From: an uncultured Eubacteriales bacterium
GTDB lineage: Bacteria > Bacillota > Clostridia > Oscillospirales > Oscillospiraceae
Direction of reading: 5' to 3'
Length of the DNA stretch: 5,891 nt
Assembly (NCBI GenBank): GCA_900549495.1
Contig: UROL01000127.1
Coordinates: 1-5,891 of the forward strand
Shown: piece by piece, positions 5,079-5,891 of the stretch
How positions within the stretch are numbered: the stretch's first letter is position 1
How the letters are laid out: each line of letters begins with the position of its first letter
Made by a program: the position numbers and the translations under genes
Notes under the pieces: generated by a model
Told to the model about the DNA's origin: nothing
The model's input: only the letters and a program-made list of their open reading frames with translations
The model's database searches: none

Positions 5079-5891
5079 ATGAAAATCATGGTTGTCGGTG
5101 GCGGCGGGCGAGAGCATGCCATCATTAAAAAGCTGAAAGAAAACAAAGACGTAACCGAAATCTACGCCCTGCCCGGCAACGGCGGCATTGCCGCAGATGC
5201 CACCTGCGTCAATATCGGCGCAACGGACATCCCGGGTCTGGTGGCATTTGCCACGAAAAACCGCATTGACTACGCCGTGGTAGCACCGGACGACCCGCTG
5301 GTGCTGGGTGCGGTGGATGCACTGAACCAGGCGGGGATTCCCTGCTTCGGCCCCAGAGCCAACGCTGCCATTATCGAGGGCAGCAAGGTCTTCTCCAAAA
5401 ACCTCATGAAAAAATACCATATTCCCACCGCCGAATATGAGGTATTCGACAGCATGGAGGCAGCGCTGGGCTATCTGGAGTCCGCCCCCATCCCCACTGT
5501 CATCAAGGCGGACGGTCTGGCCCTGGGCAAGGGCGTAATTATCGCCCAGACCCGCCAGGAGGCCATGGAGGCTGTCAAATCCATGATGGAGGACAAGGTG
5601 TTCGGCAAAAGCGGCGAGCATATTGTCATTGAGGAATTTCTCACCGGCCCCGAGGTGTCCGTTCTGGCCTTCACCGACGGCAAGGTGGTTAAGCCCATGG
5701 TCTCCAGCATGGACCACAAGCGATCCGGAGACGGAGATACCGGCCTGAACACCGGCGGCATGGGCACCGTTGCCCCCAACCCCTACTACACCCCGGAAGT
5801 GGCCGCTGAGTGCATGGAGAAAATTTTCCTGCCCACCATCAAGGCCATGAACGCCGAAGGCTGCCCCTTCAAGGGCTGCCTCTACTTCGGC
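5079..5891 (+). CDS. purD: Phosphoribosylamine-glycine ligase (GAR synthetase), 3'-truncated
   Basis: PurD joins glycine to phosphoribosylamine with ATP, step 2 of purine synthesis, using the unstable product of PurF. The visible 271 codons run open to the last base of the window; the family is about 420 residues, so roughly 150 C-terminal residues are missing because the window ends, not because the gene is broken. N-terminal motif VVGGGGREHA (5-14) and PGNGG (32-36) are present, then EGSK (100-103) starting the ATP-grasp region, KADGLALGKGVIIA (143-156), IEEFLTGPEVSVLAF and the signature MDHKRSGDGDTGLNTGGMG. The usual GPExPL motif reads APDDPL (69-74), which I recall from some clostridial PurD proteins. 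The start has a GGAGG site at 5-nt spacing. It is separated from the preceding gene by 116 nt but is in the same direction and at the usual last position of Firmicutes pur operons. Confidence 0.97.
   Translation, partial: MKIMVVGGGGREHAIIKKLKENKDVTEIYALPGNGGIAADATCVNIGATDIPGLVAFATKNRIDYAVVAPDDPLVLGAVDALNQAGIPCFGPRANAAIIEGSKVFSKNLMKKYHIPTAEYEVFDSMEAALGYLESAPIPTVIKADGLALGKGVIIAQTRQEAMEAVKSMMEDKVFGKSGEHIVIEEFLTGPEVSVLAFTDGKVVKPMVSSMDHKRSGDGDTGLNTGGMGTVAPNPYYTPEVAAECMEKIFLPTIKAMNAEGCPFKGCLYFG

Noticed and set aside
5054..5083. Possible promoter before purD: TTGACA (5054-5059) with TATGAA (5078-5083)
   Set aside because: The -10 match is only 4 of 6 and overlaps the purD start codon, so a transcript would begin inside the gene and miss its ribosome binding site.
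4959..5717. 252-codon open frame on the minus strand
   Set aside because: Antisense to purD and the GC-rich gap; the plus strand encodes unmistakable PurD motifs.

Overview
The window is one co-directional (+ strand) stretch of a de novo purine biosynthesis operon. Its order is purF' (5'-truncated), purM, purN, purO-like IMP cyclohydrolase, AICAR formyltransferase (the C-terminal half of a normal PurH), purD' (3'-truncated). Both ends are cut: the left end by a sequencing-adapter remnant, the right end by the end of the window inside purD. No tRNA, rRNA, CRISPR array, insertion sequence, promoter or convincing terminator is visible. The operon promoter and any purine riboswitch or PurR-type operator would lie upstream and are not included.

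Organism (inference): the strong GGAGG-type ribosome binding sites, the GC-rich but Clostridium-like protein sequences, the clustered pur genes and the variant PurF, PurN and PurD sequences suggest an uncultured Clostridia member, plausibly an Oscillospirales/Ruminococcaceae-type gut bacterium. The Nextera adapter at base 1 fits a shotgun or metagenome-assembled contig.

Layout: 1-26 adapter; 28-1335 purF'; 31-nt gap with a clear ribosome binding site; 1367-2416 purM; 4-nt ATGA overlap; 2413-3030 purN; 14-nt gap; 3045-3767 purO-like; 10-nt gap with the ribosome binding site overlapping the preceding stop; 3778-4962 AICAR formyltransferase; 116-nt gap holding a very GC-rich foldable element (4971-5034); 5079-5891 purD'. 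The tight spacing implies one transcript with translational coupling.

Together the genes cover step 1 (PurF), step 2 (PurD), step 3 (PurN, formate transfer from 10-formyl-THF), step 5 (PurM) and the last two steps to IMP (AICAR formyltransferase, then IMP cyclohydrolase). The order matches the common Firmicutes order purF-M-N-H-D, except that the single bifunctional purH is replaced in place by two genes. One is an archaeal-type PurO cyclohydrolase. The other is a stand-alone formyltransferase that, by motif comparison from memory, looks closer to the human ATIC C-terminal half than to E. coli PurH. PurF is also unusual: its phosphoribosyltransferase half and iron-sulfur cysteines are kept, but the glutaminase signature motifs are not recognisable. 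I see no wholly new system. The variant enzymes and the structured gap before purD are the parts most worth a second look.
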